64,000 nucleotides of DNA from Bacillota bacterium (GCA_019423125.1 JAHZBZ010000001.1:374751-438750); one strand, 5' to 3'; positions 40,951-49,992 are shown, counted from the first letter of the stretch. Numbers and translations: made by a program. Notes: generated by a model from the letters alone, not told the origin.

Positions 40951-41718
40951 ATGGACAGGATACAAAGGACGCAGCAAAAATTCAAAGAGCTTTTCGGCGG
41001 AAAGCCGACGGAAAACGAGGGGACGGATCCCGAGTTCATGCGCATCTTGCAGCGCTTCATCTTCGGCGAAGTCTGCTATGTCGGATCACTGGACATTCGG
41101 ACGCGCGAGCTTGTCACGATCACGGTGCTCGCCGCAGAGCAGGCGCTCCCTCAGCTCAAGGCGCACACGGGCGCCTGCCTGAACGTCGGGCTTTCCCCGC
41201 TCGAAATACGCGAGACGTTCTACCAATGCGCGCCTTTTATCGGCTTTCCGAAGACGCTGAACGCGATCGCCGCCATGAACGAAGTCTTTGCTCAGAGGGG
41301 CATCTCCCTTCCGCTCGAAAGCGCGGGCACGGCAAAAGAAGAGACGCGGTACGAAGAGGGACTTGCCCTCCAGGCGCCCGTCTACGGCAATGAGATCGCA
41401 GACAGATACGCGTGGCTCCCCGGTGATTTTTCCGAGGAGCTTCCCAAATGGCTGACCGAGATCTGCTTTGCGGATTTCACCACGCGAAAGGGCCTTGACG
41501 AAAAGAAGCGCGAACTTCTCATCGTCGTGCTTCTCGCGGCGATGGGCGGCGCGGAAGTACAGGTTCGCTCGCACGTTATCGGTGCGCTCAAGGTCGGAAA
41601 CACGCCCGAAGAGATCGTATGCGCGCTCTGTCACGCCATGCCGTACATGGGGATGCCGCGCCTGTTCAACGCGCTGAACTGTTCCAAAGACGTCTTGGCA
41701 AAAGGAGAACAAAGATGA
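40951..41718 (+). CDS. Carboxymuconolactone decarboxylase-family protein, two-domain
   Basis: A 255-residue protein made of two CMD domains (about 20-120 and 150-250) with family patterns RELVTITVLAAEQALPQLKAHTGACLNVG and KKRELLIVVLLAAMGGAEVQVRSHVIGALKVG. The AhpD-type CxxC is not seen, so peroxidase-reductase activity is not indicated. GGAGGATTT precedes the ATG. It is coupled by ATGA to a cupin; CMD-cupin pairs are common and of unsettled function. Confidence 0.85.
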   Translation: MDRIQRTQQKFKELFGGKPTENEGTDPEFMRILQRFIFGEVCYVGSLDIRTRELVTITVLAAEQALPQLKAHTGACLNVGLSPLEIRETFYQCAPFIGFPKTLNAIAAMNEVFAQRGISLPLESAGTAKEETRYEEGLALQAPVYGNEIADRYAWLPGDFSEELPKWLTEICFADFTTRKGLDEKKRELLIVVLLAAMGGAEVQVRSHVIGALKVGNTPEEIVCALCHAMPYMGMPRLFNALNCSKDVLAKGEQR

Positions 41719-42143
41719 CCGAAAAAGAATTTGAAAGACAGAACATATTCGGCAAAGGCGCGGAAAACACCGCTTATGCGAAGTACTTTGCGGGAAATTC
41801 TTACCTGAATCCGCTGACTTCGCCCGAGGGAAAGCCGTTCTTTGCAAATGTCACGTTCGAGCCTGCTTGCCGCAACAATTGGCACATCCACCATGCCGAA
41901 GAGGGCGGCGGACAGCTTCTTTTGTGCATCGCGGGCGAAGGCTGGTACCGAGAATGGGGAAAACCAGCGCGGAGCTTGCGCTCGGGAGACGTGGTTTTGA
42001 TCCCCGCAGGGGTCCGTCATTGGCATGGCGCGAAAAAGGAAAGCTGGTTTTCGCACATCGCCGTCGAGCTCCCCGGGAAAAACACCTCGACCGAATGGCT
42101 GGACGCGGTCACGGACGAGGAATACGACGAACTCGACAGATAA
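41715..42143 (+). CDS. Cupin-domain protein
   Basis: A 142-residue single-cupin protein. The metal-binding pattern is NWHIHHAEEGGGQ for motif 1 and HWHGAK for motif 2, with GDVVLIPAGV between. It is co-translated with the upstream CMD protein (ATGA) and probably acts on the same small molecule, which cannot be named from sequence. Confidence 0.85.
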   Translation: MTEKEFERQNIFGKGAENTAYAKYFAGNSYLNPLTSPEGKPFFANVTFEPACRNNWHIHHAEEGGGQLLLCIAGEGWYREWGKPARSLRSGDVVLIPAGVRHWHGAKKESWFSHIAVELPGKNTSTEWLDAVTDEEYDELDR

Positions 42144-42145
42144 AT

Positions 42146-42183
42146 ACAAGCGCCTGCGCAGAGAGTCCTGCGCAGGCGCTTGT
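42146..42183 (+). terminator. Long hairpin after the cupin gene
   Basis: A 15-bp perfect stem (ACAAGCGCCTGCGCA and its complement) with an 8-nt loop. A T-run is lacking (TCCGCTTG follows), so factor-dependent [11 protein letters not shown] or mRNA protection is possible. Confidence 0.6.
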
Positions 42184-42218
42184 TCCGCTTGCCGTGCAGG
42201 AGGAACGCGTCCGTGCTC

Positions 42219-42247
42219 TTGCGTTTTTTGCGCAGATGTGGTATAAT
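42219..42247 (+). promoter_or_regulatory. SigA-type promoter of the esterase gene
   Basis: TTGCGT (42219-42224), a 17-nt spacer and TATAAT (42242-42247). Confidence 0.65.
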
Positions 42248-42384
42248 CCGAAGGGAAAAGATCAAAAGCGCGGACCGTTCCCGTTCTCTGTCGGGATGGC
42301 GGCGCTATATGCGCAAATTCCGCCGCACAGATTATTGTGCGGGGCGAGACTGCGCGCGGTCGGAAAACGCAAGGGGAGGAAATC

Positions 42385-43407
42385 ATGAGCGGTATCAAAA
42401 AGAGAGCGGCGTGCCTTGCGGCGTGCTTTCTGGCACTGATCTTTGTCTTTGCACAGCCGCTTTGCGCGCAGGCGGCGAGCGTCTCTGCGCCGTTGCCCGA
42501 GGTGCGCACCCTGACCTATTCCGAAAAAGAGACCTGCAAGAAAGAGCTCTTCCTTTCTGCGCGCTTTGCGGACGAGGCGGGGACGCTCCTGCCTTATCGG
42601 TACTATCTCCCCGAACAGGGGGAGGACCTTCCGCTCATCGTGTTTCTGCACGGGAGCGGCGAGCGCGGCACGGACAACGACCGTCAGCTGGACAACGCCA
42701 TCCTGCGCCCATTCCTCGAAGACGCGCAGAGCCCCTTTTACGGCGCGATGGTGCTCGCGCCGCAGTGCCCCGTCAAACAATACAACAACGGCTGGGTGGA
42801 TCTGGCGAGCGAGGGCGGATGGTTCACCTATACAAACTACTCTGTGGACAAAACGCCCGAGTCCGCGGAGCGCAAGGCGCTCGTCGCGCTCATCGAAAAG
42901 ATGTGCCGTACCCATCCGATCGACCGCGACCGCATCTATCTGATCGGGCTTTCGCAGGGCGCTGTCGCGGTCTGGGACCTGCTCGCGCGGCACGGAGAAC
43001 TGTTTGCGGCGACGGTGCCCATTGCGGGCGTGGGGGACGTGTCCGAGGCGGAACGCTACGCCGACATCCCGATCTACGCTTTCCACGGCAAAGAGGACCC
43101 GATCATTCCCTATGAGAACGCGACGCCCGCGCTCTGCGAGGCGATCGAGGCGTGCGGCAAGGGAAAGCTGAATTTTGTCGCGTTCGAGGACGGCGCGCAC
43201 GACATCTGGGAGCAGGCGATCGTCTTTGCGGGTGCGGAAGGACTCCCCGCACTGGACGGCTGGCTGTTTTCACAGCGGCGCGCACATACGCAGAACAAAC
43301 TCGTATATGTCATTGCGGGGGCTGCGGCGGCGGTTCTTGTCGCTGGGATCGCCTTGTCGGTGTTCGCGGTGCGAAGCAAATGTGCAAAGTGCGCGTCGGG
43401 CGGCTGA
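42385..43407 (+). CDS. Surface-anchored alpha/beta hydrolase (esterase)
   Basis: A 340-residue exported protein. A signal peptide occupies about residues 1-28 (ending QAAS), and a C-terminal hydrophobic anchor with a basic tail about 305-330. The core is an alpha/beta hydrolase: FLHGSGERG oxyanion loop, GLSQG nucleophile elbow (S190), HGKEDPIIPY acid and GAHDIW histidine, the pattern of carboxylesterase/PHB-depolymerase-like enzymes. Placed before a GH3-type glycosidase gene, it may deacylate plant polysaccharides, but this is inference. Start from GGGGAGG. Confidence 0.85.
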   Translation: MSGIKKRAACLAACFLALIFVFAQPLCAQAASVSAPLPEVRTLTYSEKETCKKELFLSARFADEAGTLLPYRYYLPEQGEDLPLIVFLHGSGERGTDNDRQLDNAILRPFLEDAQSPFYGAMVLAPQCPVKQYNNGWVDLASEGGWFTYTNYSVDKTPESAERKALVALIEKMCRTHPIDRDRIYLIGLSQGAVAVWDLLARHGELFAATVPIAGVGDVSEAERYADIPIYAFHGKEDPIIPYENATPALCEAIEACGKGKLNFVAFEDGAHDIWEQAIVFAGAEGLPALDGWLFSQRRAHTQNKLVYVIAGAAAAVLVAGIALSVFAVRSKCAKCASGG

Positions 43408-43491
43408 GCGCCCATGCAAAAGAAGCGCGGAACGTCCGTTCGGAAAATTTTTTTGCGGAAAGACATCGTGCGCGCGCGGTGCGCGCGCAAT

Positions 43492-43525
43492 AGAGAGGAG
43501 GGCGGCGGCGCCTTCTTCTCTTTTT
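43492..43525 (+). terminator. Terminator of the esterase gene
   Basis: AGAGAGGAGGGC pairs, with two G-U wobbles, with GCCTTCTTCTCT and is followed by T5. Confidence 0.65.
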
Positions 43526-43582
43526 GCTTTTTCAGAAAAAAGAAGACAAATACAGAGAATTTTGGCAGATAAAAAAGAAAAC

Positions 43583-43596
43583 AGATTTGCAAATCT
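43583..43596. promoter_or_regulatory. 14-bp palindrome upstream of the GH3 gene
   Basis: AGATTTGCAAATCT is a perfect palindrome 31 nt before the start codon. It could be an operator for a sugar-responsive repressor; no promoter boxes around it are convincing. Confidence 0.35.
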
Positions 43597-43627
43597 CATG
43601 TCAATTCAAGGCAAAAAGGAGTCAATG

Positions 43628-46545
43628 ATGAAAAAAGAGAGCAAAAACCGCAGGATCGGCACGTTTGCCGTGACATCCGTGCTCGCGCTCTGCCTGGCGC
43701 TGGGAGGTCTTTTGTCCCTTTCGGCGTGCGGCGGTCCGAGCGGAAAAGAGCTCAAGCTCGAGGCGGAAAAGGCGATCCTCGAGGGAACGCCGCAGGGCGG
43801 CGATTTTGTCGTGGGGTCCGAAGACGAGGAAGGCACCTCCGGCTGGGAGTATGTGGGCAACCTCGCGAATGCGGGCAACAGCGTCACATGGGTATTTGAG
43901 AGCGAAGAGGCGACGTCTTTCGACATCACGTTCAAGCTCGCGAACCCTCTGACGGGTGAAATGGACCTCGCAAGCTGCATCGGCGTGAGCGTCAACGGCG
44001 AGGACAAGACCGTCTCCGCCAAGCTCGCCGCAAAGGGTGCGGAGGGCTGGACGGACGTCAAAGTCAGGGCAGACAACATTCAGGAAGGTTATAACTTTGT
44101 AAAACTCACTGTCAAGCAGAACAGCGCGGGCGCAGGCGGCACGGTCGCCGCACCCAACGTGGACTGCATCGTGATGTACAGCGACGCGATCACGGCGCAT
44201 TCCCATAAATGGACGACCACCCGACGGGCGGCTACGTGGAAGAGGGCGTGACGCACACGACCTGCTCTTCCTGCAAATATTCTTACGACGTCGCGGGCGC
44301 TCCCGCCAACGGGCACACCGTCGGCGAAGACGGAAAATGCGAAGTCTGCGGAGAGCTCGTCTATGTCTACGAAGCGGAATACGCGGACATGAGCGGCATC
44401 ACTTCCGGCTACGGCGCGACCATCGACGCGAGCTCCACCGCGAGCAACGGGCATTCGGTCGGCAGCTTCTCCGTGGAGGGGAACACGCTCGTGTTCAACA
44501 TCGGCTTCCCCGGTTCGCACGGCCTGATCGGGCTTGCAAACGTCATCAAGGGCACCGTTTCACCCTCGGGCAGACTGTCCGACACCTATGCATATGACTC
44601 CACCTCCGCGCCTTCCTATGCGGAGACGAACGTGGACAACTGCACGACGGGCGTGTATAAGTACAGCAACCGCGGCGGCTATTACTACGTCGACTATAAC
44701 GAGGGCATCTATCTCGGTTACCGCTACTACGAGACCCGCTATGCGGACGGATCTTCTTCCAAAGATCCTTCGAAGGACTACGACGAAGTCGTGCAGTATC
44801 CCTTCGGATACGGGCTTTCCTACACGGAATTTTCCTGGGAGGTGGTCTCCGCTTCTCCCGCCGCAGGTTCCTCGGTGGACGAAACGGACACCGTCAGCAT
44901 CCGCGTCAAAGTCACCAACACGGGCGACGTCGCGGGCAAAGAAGTCGTGCAGTGCTATTACACCGCACCCTATACGCCGGGCGGCATCGAAAAATCCTAT
45001 GTCGTGCTCTGCGCGTTCGCAAAGACCGATCTGATACAGCCCGGCGACTCCGAGACGGTCACCCTCGAGTTTGACGTGGAGGACATGGCGTCTTACGACT
45101 GCTACAATCTCAACGGGGACGATCACACGGGCTACACCCTCGACGAGGGCATTTACAACGTCCGCATCATGAAAAATTCGCACGATTTATGCGGCGCGGC
45201 TTCCGAATTTGTCATCGATTACAACATCGGCTCGACGATCAATCTGACAAAGCGCTCGCACGATCTGACGGATGTTCACAATCTCTTTACGGGCGACGAG
45301 GCGGAGAACGGCATTCCCATCGACGGGAGCCGCGAATCGCAGACGGTCACCTATCTTTCGCGCAGCGACTGGGAGGGGACGTGGCCGGAAAAATCCGTCT
45401 CCCGCAACATGACGCAAGCTGTCGTCGATTCGCTCTCTTATAACGTGGTCAACGATGAGAACGACGAGATGCCCGTGACGGGCGCCGAGAACGGCCTTGT
45501 GCTCGACGACCTGAGCGGTTGTGCTTATGACGACGAGAAGTGGGAGCTCTTGCTCGACCAGCTGACCGTCTCCGACATGGTCAAGCTCGTCAGCCAGGCG
45601 GGTTACAGCACCGTCCGCATCGCGTCCATCGAGAAGAAAAAGACAATCGATCTGGACGGACCTGCGGGCATCAACGAATCCAACACCAAGATCGGCACCT
45701 CGACCGAGCACGCAGTCGCCTATCCCTGCGAGGTGGTCGTCGCGCAGACGTGGAGCGAGGCGCTCGCCTATGACATGGGCTACGCTTTGGGCAACGAGGC
45801 GAACGCCTACGGCATCAACGGCTGGTATGCGCCCGCGGTGAACCTGCATCGCTCGCCCTTCGGCGGCAGGAACTTCGAGTATTATTCGGAAGATGCCCTG
45901 CTCTCGGGCAAGATGTGCGCAAACGTCGTCTCGGGCTGTCTGAGCAAGGGACTGTACCCGTACATGAAGCACTTTGCGGTCAACGAGACGGAAGAACAGC
46001 GTTCGGGGCTTTACACCTGGCTGAGCGAACAGGCGCTGCGCGAGATCTATCTGCGTCCCTTCGAGATCGCAGTCAAGGAGGGGAACGCCAACGCCATTAT
46101 GACCTCGTTCAACCGCATCGGCGCGATCTGGGCGGGCGGCAACAAGGCGTTGCTTGAAGACCTCGTGCGCGGCGAATGGGGCTTTTGCGGCACCATGCTC
46201 ACCGACTGGTCGAGCGGCGGCAGCTATATGAACCTCGACCAGGGCCTCGCGACGGGCACCGACGCCTGGCTCAACGGCGCGAATTCGCTCGTGTTCGGGC
46301 ATGACGACAAGAACTCGAAAGAGGGCGTCAGCGATATGCAGCGCGCCGCGAAGAACATTCTCTACACCTACTGCAACACCTATTACCAGGCGCAGACGTA
46401 CGGCGACGGAATGGGCATCAAGATCACGGAGGACGTGTTCCCCGTCTGGATCTTTATCCTGGTCGGCATCGACGTCGTCGCTGTGGCAGGTCTCGGCACA
46501 TGGACGTATTTCCTCTTCTTCCGCAGGAAAAAGAAAGAGGCTTAA
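43628..46545 (+). pseudogene. Permuted GH3 beta-glycosidase lipoprotein gene, frameshifted
   Basis: A lipoprotein signal (LSLSAC, C34), a carbohydrate-binding-like domain, a HSHKWTTT...CSSC cysteine linker and a C-terminal membrane anchor (IFILVGIDVVAVAGLGTW) frame a GH3 enzyme in the permuted order. The end of the GH3_C domain (VSPSGRLSDTYAYD, YPFGYGLSYTEF) comes first, then a fibronectin-like domain, then the catalytic GH3_N domain (DLDGPAG, KHFAVNE, nucleophile Asp in LTDW near 46204). At about 44213 the frame shifts: adding one C to the CCC run joins TTT to PTGGYVEEG. The first frame stops at 44251, and the second frame is open from before 44209. Much of the GH3_C domain before VSPSG also seems missing. 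Confidence 0.8.
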
Positions 46546-46560
46546 AAAACAGACAGACAA

Positions 46561-46595
46561 AAGCCCCGAAAAGCATGCTTTTCGGGGCTTTTTCC
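46561..46595 (+). terminator. Terminator of the GH3 gene
   Basis: AAGCCCCGAAAAGC and its complement form a perfect long stem, followed by TTTCCC. It starts 16 nt after the stop. Confidence 0.85.
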
Positions 46596-46611
46596 CAAGT
46601 AAGAGCAAACC

Positions 46612-46643
46612 TACGCCCGCGCAAAATATTTTGCGCGGGCGTA
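46612..46643. repeat. 32-bp perfect palindrome
   Basis: TACGCCCGCGCAAAAT and its complement with no loop. No T-run follows. It marks the boundary between the GC-rich GH3 region and the AT-rich protease gene. Confidence 0.5.
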
Positions 46644-46704
46644 TCTTGAGATCTTTCATACTACGTTTTCATTTTTTTTTGCAAAAAAATTTCATAGTTT
46701 CCTA

Positions 46705-46733
46705 TTGACAGTGTAAGAGTTATAGTGTAGAAT
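46705..46733 (+). promoter_or_regulatory. Near-consensus SigA promoter of the protease gene
   Basis: TTGACA (46705-46710), a 17-nt spacer and TAGAAT (46728-46733). A 9-bp hairpin (AGATAACAA/TTGTTATCT, 46746-46767) sits at the 5' end of the leader. Confidence 0.75.
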
Positions 46734-46798
46734 GGAGTTAAGCAAAGATAACAATTTATTGTTATCTGTGTTAATATTTTATAGGAGGATTTTTTTGT

Positions 46799-47968
46799 AT
46801 GCGCGTTTCTACAGATTTAAGCAAATGTATCGTTTCACTTTTTTTAACAGCGGTGTATCTTGTCTTTGGTTTGATTGTTTTTCGTTCAACAAATGTCGAT
46901 GCTTTAGCAATTAGCAATGAAAATGCAGATGTAAAAGAAGAATTCTCCACAAATATTGAATCTAATATAGAAATGTATGAGCAGTTTATCAATGAGATCA
47001 GCGGTTTTGAAAATAAAACGGTTGATGAGGTAAAAGTTCTCGAGGATTTTAATGGTGAGCTATATATTGATATTGAATGCTCTCCCACTGGTTATGCAAT
47101 AGTAAATTATCAATATGGTATTATACTAGAGATGGCTGTTGATGCTGTTTCTCCATATAAAAATTTTGAAGGAGAACTTATATACGGAGGTCCCACTTAT
47201 TATTATAAAGAAGTGTCAACATTTTTGAATACTTCAAATATATTTAATTTGTATGATTTGATGGCGGATGAGTCAATTTCACTTGACGTAGACCAATTTA
47301 ATGAATTTCAAACATATAATGATGCAATTTTTGAAAAAACAACAGAAATTTATGAGGAAGAAACAGTTTCTATAACACCTTCTCCAAGATCGGTTTTGGA
47401 GGCGTATATTGAAAATTACCAATATATAAGCCAGCTGGAAAATTTCGGAGAAAACATTGAAGGAACTTGCGGATATATTGCCGCTGCAATTGTATTATAC
47501 TATAATTATATGCAATTTGATACTCGTTTTATTGATTCGGAACATCTTTGTCCAGAAGGAGGAATAAAAGATTCGTTACATCAAGAACTCCGTTCAATCG
47601 GTCAGAGTTTAGGTATTGGTAATTCGACATGGGCAGCAGATATTGCGGCGGTAATGGAAGAGTACACGGAGAATCGCGTTCCCGAAGCCACACATTACTA
47701 TATGGCATTATCAACGTCATTAAATATTGATCTGTGCTTTGCGGACAATAAACCGGTAATTTTGTTTGGGAACTTTCAACTGCCTACAGGAGGAAGTGGA
47801 AATCATGCTGTTGTAGCATATGGATATCGGCAGCATACAGAATTGTGGTTTAATACCCGCTATTATTATGTACATTTTGGTTGGGAAGGCTATGGAATGG
47901 TTCAGCTTTTGGACAATGTATTTACAAACCCGATTGGGAGTATGTATAATATGAATCCAGAAGGATAA
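46799..47968 (+). CDS. Papain-fold cysteine protease-like exported protein, AT-rich gene
   Basis: A 389-residue protein with a signal peptide or anchor at about 10-36. The C-terminal half has the layout of a C10/C39-like papain-fold peptidase: EGTCGYIAAAIVLYYNY with Cys224, GNHAVVAYGY with His336, and YVHFGWEGYG like the terminal W-G-G block of streptopain-type enzymes. The N-terminal part (about 40-200) would be a propeptide or adhesion domain. A and T at third positions contrast sharply with the GC-rich neighbours, suggesting recent transfer. AGGAGG lies 10 nt upstream. Family and activity are inferred from motifs. Confidence 0.7.
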   Translation: MRVSTDLSKCIVSLFLTAVYLVFGLIVFRSTNVDALAISNENADVKEEFSTNIESNIEMYEQFINEISGFENKTVDEVKVLEDFNGELYIDIECSPTGYAIVNYQYGIILEMAVDAVSPYKNFEGELIYGGPTYYYKEVSTFLNTSNIFNLYDLMADESISLDVDQFNEFQTYNDAIFEKTTEIYEEETVSITPSPRSVLEAYIENYQYISQLENFGENIEGTCGYIAAAIVLYYNYMQFDTRFIDSEHLCPEGGIKDSLHQELRSIGQSLGIGNSTWAADIAAVMEEYTENRVPEATHYYMALSTSLNIDLCFADNKPVILFGNFQLPTGGSGNHAVVAYGYRQHTELWFNTRYYYVHFGWEGYGMVQLLDNVFTNPIGSMYNMNPEG

Positions 47969-48000
47969 ATATATCCAGATAGAAAATAGGGAGGACTCTC

Positions 48001-48720
48001 ATGAAAAAGGCTTTTTTGTGTGTGATTTTGGCGTGTGTGTCTCTGTCGCTTCTTCTTTTCACCGCCTGCGACGGACTTGCGGATGCCGATCATCTGACGC
48101 TTCGGGATTTTTACGACTCGCAGTACACCTTTGAAGTGTCTTTGGATGTGCGCAAGGCGAGCGAGGGCGGGGGAGTGAACTGTCACTTTGAGCTTCCCGA
48201 CGGAAAGGATGTGTCCGACGTCCGCGATGCGGTTATTGCATCCTTGCCCGAAGGCGCGACCTGCGAGACACAGTCGGTCGGGGACATTATGCTGTTTTTT
48301 GTCCGTTTCGACGAGGACACGCTGAGCTGTTTCATGCTTTGCGAGACGGCGAGGCGGGACGTCGAGGATGCGCCGCCGCGATATTGTTTGAACGACATGA
48401 CCGCGAATACGTCCTGCGGGGACATCCTGTTTCCCTATCATCTGTGCCTAGACGAATGGCAGGATTTGGTGGCTGGGCAGGAGTGGGGAAGGTTTTACCG
48501 CTTTGCTTTTGGATACGAGGCGGATATTGCGCTCGACTATGCGGCGTGCAAGCAGTTTTATGCCTCTCTCGGCAGGGAGTACATCACCTTTGACGACGAG
48601 GAGCAATCGGTCACCATGCCCCATATGATCGGGGGCATATTTGATCGGAGAATAGACGAAGAGTATGCGATAAAGATGACCGTAGGGGAAAAGATCCTGT
48701 TTGAAAGCGTGGAACTCTGA
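48001..48720 (+). CDS. Lipoprotein of unknown function
   Basis: A 239-residue protein with a lipobox (LLFTAC, Cys23) after a hydrophobic signal peptide. I recognise no domain. The mature part is acidic, with six further Cys residues. It begins 33 nt after the protease gene with its own GGGAGG and may be co-transcribed with it, but its base composition is like the chromosome rather than the AT-rich protease gene. Confidence 0.7.
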   Translation: MKKAFLCVILACVSLSLLLFTACDGLADADHLTLRDFYDSQYTFEVSLDVRKASEGGGVNCHFELPDGKDVSDVRDAVIASLPEGATCETQSVGDIMLFFVRFDEDTLSCFMLCETARRDVEDAPPRYCLNDMTANTSCGDILFPYHLCLDEWQDLVAGQEWGRFYRFAFGYEADIALDYAACKQFYASLGREYITFDDEEQSVTMPHMIGGIFDRRIDEEYAIKMTVGEKILFESVEL

Positions 48721-48773
48721 TCCGCGTGTTTCGGCTTTTTGTTGAAAAGGAAGCGGCAGGAAAAATAAGAAAA

Positions 48774-48805
48774 GGACGCAGACGGCAAAAATGCCGTCTG
48801 CGTCC
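48774..48805 (-). terminator. Perfect 14-bp hairpin, T-rich on the minus strand
   Basis: GGACGCAGACGGCA, an AAAA loop and its complement. On the minus strand it is followed by TTTTCTTATTTTT, so it should end leftward transcripts arriving from the tRNA-Ser region. It also lies 53 nt after the lipoprotein stop. Confidence 0.7.
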
Positions 48806-48815
48806 TTCGCATAAA

Positions 48816-49054
48816 AAGCCCGCCGCCGAAAGCGGACGGGGTTTTACAGTGCGCGCTCTCGCCGCGCACGAAAAAAGCCCGTCTGCCATATCCGGCGACG
48901 GGCTACGTTTCAGGGGCTCCCGAAAATCGCAGGGCGAAGCCCGAGATCTTTGGGAAGAGGAGCCGCAGGCGGTAGAGCAAGCGGGTCAGATTTTCACCTG
49001 ACCCGTTGCTAAATCCGCCTTGCGGCGACGATGTGGCGCAGAGAGAGGGATTTG
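48816..49054. repeat. Copy A of a tRNA-downstream module (degenerate)
   Basis: A 147-bp block (48816-48962) nearly identical to copy B (49148-49293), differing by about two substitutions and one indel. A variable stem-loop follows (GCGGGTCAG...CTGACCCG). The copy ends with 29 bp (49026-49054) matching the tRNA-Ser 3' end including the CCA complement, after which similarity to a tRNA stops. On the minus strand the conserved block contains three hairpins, two with T-runs. It appears to be a duplicate whose tRNA body has been lost. Confidence 0.8.
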
Positions 49055-49147
49055 TAAGGAGCGGCAGAGCCGCGACGGAACAGCGATCGCTGCGCATTGC
49101 GCCGATCGCGTCACGTCATTTCGAAGATCCCGCTCTCGGAGCAAGAT

Positions 49148-49383
49148 AAGCCCGCCGCCGAAAGCGGACGGGGTTTTACAGTGCGCGCTCTCGCCGCGCA
49201 CAAAAAAGCCCGTCTGCCATATCTGGCGACGGGCTACGTTTCAGGGGCTCCCGAAAATCGCAGGGCGAAGCCCGAGATTTTTGGGAAGAGGAGGCACAGA
49301 CGTAAAAGCAAAGAAGTCGGAAAAATCCGACTTCTTGCAAAATTCGTCTTGTGCCGACGATGTGGCGCAGAGAGAGGGATTTG
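49148..49383. repeat. Copy B of the module, adjoining tRNA-Ser
   Basis: The conserved block is 49148-49293. The variable stem-loop AGAAGTCGGA...TCCGACTTCT (about 49306-49337) acts as the tRNA terminator on the minus strand, followed by TTGCTTTT. The last 29 bp (49355-49383) overlap the tRNA-Ser 3' end. The 93 nt between the copies (49055-49147) hold nothing recognisable. No coding gene is supported between 48721 and 49362. Confidence 0.8.
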
Positions 49384-49453
49384 AACCCTCGGTACCCTTA
49401 CGAGGTACACACGATTTCCAATCGTGCGCCTTAGGCCGCTCAGCCATCTCTGC
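49363..49453 (-). tRNA. tRNA-Ser (GGA)
   Basis: On the minus strand a 91-nt class II tRNA: acceptor GCAGAGA/TCTCTGC with discriminator G and encoded CCA; anticodon stem CACGA/TCGTG with loop TTGGAAA, giving anticodon GGA (plus positions 49417-49419); a long variable arm with GTACC/GGTAC; T arm GAGGG-TTCAAAT-CCCTC. Confidence 0.97.
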
Positions 49454-49467
49454 ATAAGCACTTAATT

Positions 49468-49496
49468 ATTTTACATGAAGTCACCCAAAAAAGCAA
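49468..49496 (-). promoter_or_regulatory. SigA promoter of tRNA-Ser
   Basis: On the minus strand, TTGCTT (49496-49491), a 17-nt spacer and TAAAAT (49473-49468). Transcription would start about 8 nt before the tRNA. Confidence 0.7.
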
Positions 49497-49695
49497 CTGT
49501 TTTTGCGCGCATTTCCAAAATTTTTTCACAGTCTCCGATATTAAAACATGCCGTGCCGCCTTCGCACTGTTCTTCAAGCGATACGCGGTCCGCGCAGACG
49601 GTTTTGCGCGGGAGCGCGTTCGGCTTTTATCCAAAGACAGTCTTTCCCGTGTGCGGGAGAAGAGGGGGAAGCGTTGCAAGAGGAAATTTCCGCCG

Positions 49696-49968
49696 CTCGC
49701 AGAAAACACTCGCAGAAAACGCTCGCAAAATACGCTCGCAGAAAACACTCGCAGAAAACACTCGCAGAAAACGCTCGCAAAATACGCTCGCAAAAAACGC
49801 TCGCAAAAAACGCTCGCAAGAAACGCTCGCAAGAAACGCTCGCAAAAAACGTTCGTAAGAAACGCTCGCAAAAAACGCTCGCAAAAAACGCTCGCAAAAA
49901 ACGCTCGCAAGAAACGCTCGCAAGAAACGCTCGCAAAAAACGTTCGTAAGAAACGCTCGCAAAAAACG
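49696..49968. repeat. 21-copy tandem array of a 13-bp unit
   Basis: Exactly 21 consecutive 13-bp units of consensus CTCGCAAAAAACG. Variants are CTCGCAGAAAACA, CTCGCAAAATACG, CTCGCAAGAAACG and TTCGTAAGAAACG. The TTCGTAAG variant occurs twice, 91 bp (seven units) apart, within a repeated block, so a higher-order duplication has occurred. All six frames stay open through the array, so open frames here say nothing about coding. The remaining parts of the gap 49497-49695 hold no recognisable gene. Confidence 0.9.
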
Positions 49969-49992
49969 CTCGCCCAAAAAACGCCGCTTCCC

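Noticed and set aside
42337..42384. Earlier start for the surface esterase
   Set aside because: It would add 16 charged residues before the signal peptide; GGGGAGG sits directly before the later ATG at 42385.
48558..49461. Small open frames such as those reading IPLSAPHRRRK
   Set aside because: They are translations of the tRNA-Ser 3' end and the duplicated structured module, not genes.
49696..49968. Possible CRISPR array
   Set aside because: Units are 13 bp and contiguous with no spacers, and no cas gene is nearby.
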